Assembly: GCF_001039355.2 (NCBI RefSeq) | Contig: NW_019775741.1 | Coordinates: 80,862 to 144,861, forward strand | Length of the DNA stretch: 64,000 bases | Direction of reading: 5' to 3' | From: Lingula anatina | Lineage: Eukaryota > Brachiopoda > Lingulata > Lingulida > Lingulidae | Shown here: one piece after another, positions 58,820 to 64,000 of the stretch | Layout: the number at the start of each line of letters is the position of its first letter | Numbering within the stretch: position 1 is the first letter of the stretch | Translations under genes and position numbers: made by a program | Notes under the pieces: generated by a model | Database searches by the model: none | Told to the model about the DNA's origin: nothing | The model's input: the letters and a program-made list of their open reading frames with translations, nothing else

Positions 58820-61800
58820 ATGGATCGTGATGATTTTTTGCCTAAGGTAAGAATAGTGATTTTAAATAACAAACTGATGAATTAGATCGGTGGTTTCCAC
58901 TCAAAGGTACGTAAATGTTGAATGGAAAAGAAAAAAAAAAAAACAAAAATAAGCGGAAGAAGAAGTAACGTGATATCAACATGTTTTTTTGACACCACGT
59001 TAAAGCGAAAGTTTCTAGAGTGGGGCATTCGTTGGTATTTATTTTGCATTACGAACGATATTATGTCTCTTTAAAGTAATATTGTTCAAAAAGTTTCTTA
59101 AAAATTGTATATTTACATAGTTCAAATTTGCGGAAAATACATGTATTCAGCAGTGTAAGCCTAAACTGTTACTTAGAACATGGACTAATTGCAACCAGTC
59201 TACCCCCTCCCCTACTAGGCTGTACGTCTCCCTTACGTACAACCGTCCTCTTTCTAAGTCAAACTCATACTGAGATGATGCCCTCTACCAGGGCGACAGA
59301 TTGATTTTTTACAGATATTCACAAATATGTCTCTAGTTAAATAGACAGTCATTTGGCTCTGTGGATTTTCCCGTTTTTTTCCGTTTCCGAAAAAAAGCCG
59401 TTATTCTTATATAATCCGCCACACTTGTAGAGGGTACGGGATGAGACGCCTCTCTGTACACCACACTGAGGGGCACTGTCAAAGCACACGTCCCCAGGGG
59501 CCCAGCCTTGGATCGTGTTATTTTGATAAGAGGTTGTTTAACCAACGTATGGGCCGACCACCGCAAATATCGTTATTAATGTCCAGGCTTAAAATGTAGA
59601 TTAAGTTTTTGAGAAATATTAATTATTTAACACCATAACTGATCAAGCATTTTTGTTAATCATGTTAACATCTGCTCTATGTGTGATTGCTTAAAGACAA
59701 AAATAGATAGAAATGATCATTAAATAATTCTTGTTACTAATTAAGAATGTAAAACATCAGTTTTGATAAAAAACATTACAAAAGTTTTACGCTTGAAAAA
59801 GGCCTTAATAAGGACGCTTTTTAAATGGAGTTCTTTTACAATGTTATATTTATGTCAAGGGCACAAGAACCACGGAATGTCCCGCGTGCAAGAGGTCGAA
59901 TAAATGTCGGTTCAGAATGGGCTTGTTTTAAGAACCTTCTTGAATCCAAAATACATGATTAATTAACTTTATGTTTCTTTTTCGTTTTTATGATTATTTT
60001 AGGTTGGACAAAAGAGAAAGGCGCCAAGTACTTTTGATAGATTATACTGTCCACACTGTAAGAAAGACGTAGCTAGACGCACTTTCTACCTCCATAAATC
60101 AAAGTTTTATGATTCGAGAACAAACACTTGGGAAGATGCATATGAGTTGGATTCCCGGCAGCTTGGAGAACCCAGTGACTCATCGGACAGTTCGTTTGAT
60201 GGTATGTTTTGAAACTTAGTCCGTTTACCTATCACAGAAGTGTTATTATTATCGATGCTGTAGTACACGCCTTCGAAAAGGCGACATTCATTATTTACGT
60301 AAGGTTTAAATTTCATGTGTAGTATGATTATCTGTGGATTTAAATATACAAAGATATGTTGTCTGTTTTAAATAATTTTCAAATTTAGTTGTTTTCTGTC
60401 AATTGCTTTGTCTTTTTCTTGTGCCAAAACATTGCCGTAGAATCGATACGCCACTAGTAGTTGACCTTAACTTGGAGTAGGAGTGGAAGAATGCGGCCTT
60501 AATGCATCAGGATAGATTATTAGCTTTGCAGGATGTGTTTTGTGTTTTATACCTTTAATTTAATGTACTACGCGGGATATATACATGCATGATTTGTATA
60601 TTGAAATTATTTTAGGAGGCAGTCATATTTCAGTGGACAGCACTGTAACGGAAAATCAGCCTTTATGAACATCATGATATTAAGAGTTATCAGACCCGGT
60701 TCACTTCTGCGCCCGACTCAAAAAGCTCATTTACTCCCACTTGATAAGCTTAGCCTCCGCTTTCAAAATATGTAAACATATATAATTGTATATCCATATA
60801 TATATTGTGTAAACATTGTAGTCTAGAGAGCCTGCAAATGTATTCACATCATTTAGTGCTCAAAAAACTTATTATTATTATTATTATAAAATAGCTAAAG
60901 CCTTCTTGCCCCATAGCGCCACGAAACGCATTTACATTTGTATGCAGTTCATTTTAAAATATCCCCAGAGCCGACAACCGTAAATAGCGGTTTCTCTGTT
61001 TACATGTACATGTCCACTGTCGGTTTTAACAACACATGCTTCCGTCACAGGGATAACCCTATGTTAGTTATTTGTTTACTACCGGCTTTTGAAAGACGTG
61101 TGACTAGAATACCCTCTACCAGGGTGGCAGATTATACAGGGGAAAATAGAAAATGCCTTGTGTGCTGCATCAATCTGTCTTTTCCTGCTTGTATATCAGT
61201 ACAAATGGCACATGTTTACTTGTATTTTCATGATTTTCATGACAATGTTTGTATTCTTGAATGTGGTTTATGCAATACGTCTTTTCAGTGCAAAACAACA
61301 AAAAATTTATGTGAATCCTTGCTCAGTTGGTAAAAAAAATTAAAAAGACAAATGTTTTACAATCTTATTTGTTATTACAGAAAGTAAATAGGTGGAAGTC
61401 GTGTAGTCGGCAAGCCCGTCTGTACCCCGGTATTTTGCGCAATTTTCAGACGTGATGCAGTTTTTTTTAAGTACAGCATGCATCCCAGGATATTCATTAT
61501 AACTCAATAACTATATACGATTTCTTTCTGAAATTTTCTGACATTGTTTTAAACATATTAAGAATACTTCTCAGTAAAATTTCAATAAATTATTTTCTAA
61601 ACTGAAAACAAAATGTGCATGCTCTTCGAGAAAAAGTCTCATCTTTATACTCCTGCATTTTCTTCCCCAGGCACCAAATTAGATGAAACTGATATGACCA
61701 TAAAGCTCACATACTTGGCTTTCTAAAATGTACAGTTCTTAGGTGTTTTCTAATCATTGATTAAATCAGGCCGTCGGTAAATCCAGGTACAGGGCTCAGG

Positions 61801-62202
61801 ACCAAGAGCACTTTTTAGTGCATATGCTGTCAAGATCTTTGAGGTTAATTCAATCAGTGCTTTATGATCTTTAAATATTTCTTTTAGACTCAGATGAGGG
61901 TGGCCAATCAACATCACTTGCTGTAGAAACCCACCTACTCGTGAGTGAAGACGTTAAGATGCCAGGCAACACGGTACGAAATTTCTTTGAGTATTTCTTT
62001 TACGCTACATGTAGTATGAATTCATAATCTAAGACACGATGCCCATCCATTCTCAGTGATTTGATGAAGATCACGAAGAAAAGCCATGCATGCCTGAAGC
62101 TTTATTAAAGATAAATGTACGCACTTAACATGGATCTATTTACATCCCACCCCACAGGTTCAAGTTGCGCCTAATCTCTACAGTAAAGACCCTTTAAATT
62201 GA
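58820..62202 (+). CDS. Four-exon gene, small CxxC...H protein
   Basis: Exons 58,820-58,846, 60,003-60,201, 61,888-61,973 and 62,158-62,202; every intron is GT-AG and phases agree (0, 1, 0), giving 118 residues. An AATAAA follows at 62,244, 42 bp after the stop. Exon 2 holds a basic stretch (Q-K-R-K-A-P-S) and a half-finger: C25-P-H-C28, eleven residues, H40, then F-Y-D-S-R-T-N-T-W-E. This resembles N-terminal CPHC...H modules that I recall from large transposase-related proteins of invertebrates. Residues 66-80 are acidic and Ser-rich (S-D-S-S-D-S-S-F-D-D-S-D-E), typical of nuclear proteins. Here the protein ends soon after, so it is either a domesticated stand-alone module or a truncated copy. 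A fourth zinc ligand is not obvious. Function is unknown. Confidence 0.75.
59281..59434. mobile_element. MITE family M2 inside intron 1
   Basis: Left CCCTCTACCAGGGCGACAGA and right end read inward CCCTCTACAAGTGTGGCGGA are inverted repeats bounding 154 bp. A related end (CCCTCTACCAGGGTGGCAGA) occurs once more at about 61,112 without a visible partner. No clear target duplication is seen. Confidence 0.65.
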
Positions 62203-62243
62203 GCGATGTCCTTTTTGCGTCCCGAAGTATGGTCCTGTTTACG

Positions 62244-62249
62244 AATAAA
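62244..62249 (+). terminator. Poly(A) signal of the finger-like gene
   Basis: AATAAA 42 bp downstream of the TGA at 62,200-62,202. Confidence 0.7.
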
Positions 62250-63019
62250 AAACAAACAAAAAATAATTGACTGATCATTGAACATTCATTTTGCCTCCAA
62301 AGCGATGCCTATGTGCATCCTTTATACCACAGCAGTGCCAAATGACGCAGAAAGGTCTTCTTCGGTAATGAAAAAAAGCAAAAAAAAAAAAAAAAAAAAA
62401 ACTAGAATACATGACGTCAGTGATGTGTTAAAGACTTGCGGTGTCCCTTGACGTTGTTTACGTTTAGCACGCTTTTGGGACATAGGGTGTCTTTAGCACA
62501 CTACCGACGTTACGTATCCTAGGAGTTTGTTTTTCTTTCACTTATTCTCTAAGTCAACACGTGTATCACAACAAGTGTATATACATAAGATAGATTTGAT
62601 TGTTAAGATATGAATATCTTCAAGTGTATTGAGGAGAATATTAAAATTTTGACAGCCTTCAAACTTTCTCTTAGGCTCTGCTACTTGTTTATTCGACTAA
62701 ACCAAAGAAAATTAGCCAATTTTTTTTAAGTCCGAAGGAATTACCATCTCTGAAATTATCTAACAGCTGTGTAAACAAATGGATCAGCATTCACCAAATT
62801 ACTAACCCTGTAGACAAAGCTATGGAGAGTGAACAGCGTTGTGTACATGTCGTGAAAAGCCACAGTAGTGCATGTACATGTATATAGTAGTAGTTTACTT
62901 ACCGTGACATTCTTGTCATAGGTACGGTACAACAATTTACAGCATTATCAATAATAATGTTAATCACAATAAAATTAATAAATGAGAATGAAGATAATAC
63001 AATTCCAGTACGTCAAGTA
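62250..63019. other. Intergenic stretch
   Basis: Poly-A run at about 62,381-62,400; otherwise AT-rich sequence without a supported gene. Confidence 0.6.
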
Positions 63020-64000
63020 TAATATTTAATCTTTTGTATATATGTAGTTCTTAACATGTAATTTCCTTGCTCTTGTAAGCCTCGATCTAATAAAGAATTC
63101 CCGAGATTTCTATTTTCTGTTAGGTTATGACTTCCAAATAACAGTATTGATTTAAAAACCGAGGGCTTCTGCCAGTAATATTTTAAATATATTTGCTTCT
63201 CAAGTCACTATAATATGGGCAGATAAAGACAAAATGAAACTAATCCTCTATATCATATTCGGTCACATAGTATACATTTTCTATCTTCTTTCGGAACACT
63301 GTGGTATCTCCCCTTTTTAACCACGGGTTTATGATCTGACAGTCTAAACTTACATATAAATAACCTCCGTAACAATTTGTCTAGTTTTTAAGGAGAGATT
63401 TTTCCTAGATAGCCTGGTAGGTCGACAATATCCGTCAAGTGTCTATACAGTAATCATTTAGATGACTTCTGTATTGTTTCACGAATTTCTTGAATTAAAT
63501 TGTCCCTTAAACGTGTTTCAAGGTCTTTAAGAAAATAAGATTAATCTGGTACATTTTTATCTTCCCAGTCATCTGATAGTCCGAGACGTGTTAACATGAT
63601 TTTTAACTTGGTTGCCCAGTTATCGAACTCACACTCGAACTTACACGAAAGAAGTAGGTTATCATAGACCCCCCTTAAAATACAATTTTGTGTTCTTAAT
63701 AATTTAGTCCAATACCTCCCTATTTTGACCCTCCTATGATATTTTAATGGAATCGCCCTAATTCTTTATAGACAGCAGCCGACACGGCTTTGTTACTGCT
63801 ACAACATTACTTTTTCAATGTCTGATGAGTTTTGGAACCCACAGACCTCACTCCCGTAATTTAGGATTTGTAACAAATAGGTATCAAAGAGAAAAAGTTC
63901 AGTTTCTACATTAAAGAATGAGTCTCTACTGATATATTTTATTGCAAACATTGCATTTCCCTCTGATCTGCGGTAGCTTTCTGCGTGGTAAGAAACTTTC
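63020..64000 (-). pseudogene. Decayed LINE reverse-transcriptase C-terminus
   Basis: The minus strand, read across frameshifts and stops, shows the order of blocks typical of the distal part of invertebrate LINE ORF2. Near 63,985-63,810 is F-A-I-K-Y-I-S-R then L-Q-I-L-N-Y-G-S-E-V-C-G-F. Near 63,760-63,690 is R-R-V-K-I-G-R-Y-W-T-K-L-L. A C-rich and F-H-F-V-F-I-C-P-Y-Y block follows near 63,220, then Y-Y-W-Q-K-P-S-V-F-K. At least five stops and two frame changes are present. The element continues past the window edge, so the reverse-transcriptase core would lie beyond 64,000. Nothing here could be functional. Confidence 0.85.

Noticed and set aside
60938-61343. 131-codon plus-strand ORF
   Set aside because: Part of it is the M2 MITE end, and it lies in an intron of a phase-consistent gene. 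No domain is visible.
1-64000. CRISPR arrays, operons and ribosome binding sites
   Set aside because: The introns, poly(A) signals, GPCRs and transposon types show animal nuclear DNA; no spaced direct repeats of CRISPR type were seen.

Overview
This is AT-rich animal nuclear DNA. Coding sequence is sparse, genes are split by GT-AG introns with matching phases, poly(A) signals follow the stops, and microsatellites, MITEs, a Tc1-type element and LINE remnants lie between. A marine invertebrate, possibly a lophotrochozoan such as a mollusc or brachiopod, fits the composition and gene families. The taxon is inferred, not shown.

About 1-39,900 is a nested segmental-duplication block. Three units of roughly 9-13 kb (about 6,340-14,975, 15,748-25,680 and 26,881-39,884) each carry one intact, intronless rhodopsin-class GPCR gene on the minus strand (13,590-14,687; 23,470-24,546; 34,774-35,871). 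A fourth, partial unit (1-3,020) has no receptor and ends exactly at an N. Units 2 and 3 have a degenerate tandem array of a 340-580 bp repeat just 3' of the receptor. Unit 1 lost that array by deletion. The last codons of the receptors lie in copies of this repeat, and receptor 2 has a different C-terminus because a repeat/receptor junction falls in its tail. Comparing units dates events: unit 1 gained a 499 bp Tc1/mariner copy with TA target duplication, and unit 3 gained a 2.8 kb insertion holding a LINE fragment.

From 39,900 to 64,000 the sequence is mostly single copy. It holds a plus-strand BEN-domain gene (about 42,918-44,595) with a frameshift and an in-frame stop. Next comes an unresolved candidate gene (45,021-45,755), then a hAT-like MITE and a minisatellite. 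A five-exon minus-strand gene (55,993 to 50,302, 324 aa) belongs to no family I can name; all its splice phases agree. A four-exon plus-strand gene (58,820-62,202, 118 aa) encodes a small protein with a CxxC...H finger-like motif. A decayed LINE reverse-transcriptase tail lies at about 63,020-64,000, minus strand. Several MITE-like palindromic elements are interspersed, two of them inside introns.

The three receptors are probably a young paralogue cluster with one ligand class in common. Nothing in the sequence ties the right-hand genes to them functionally.
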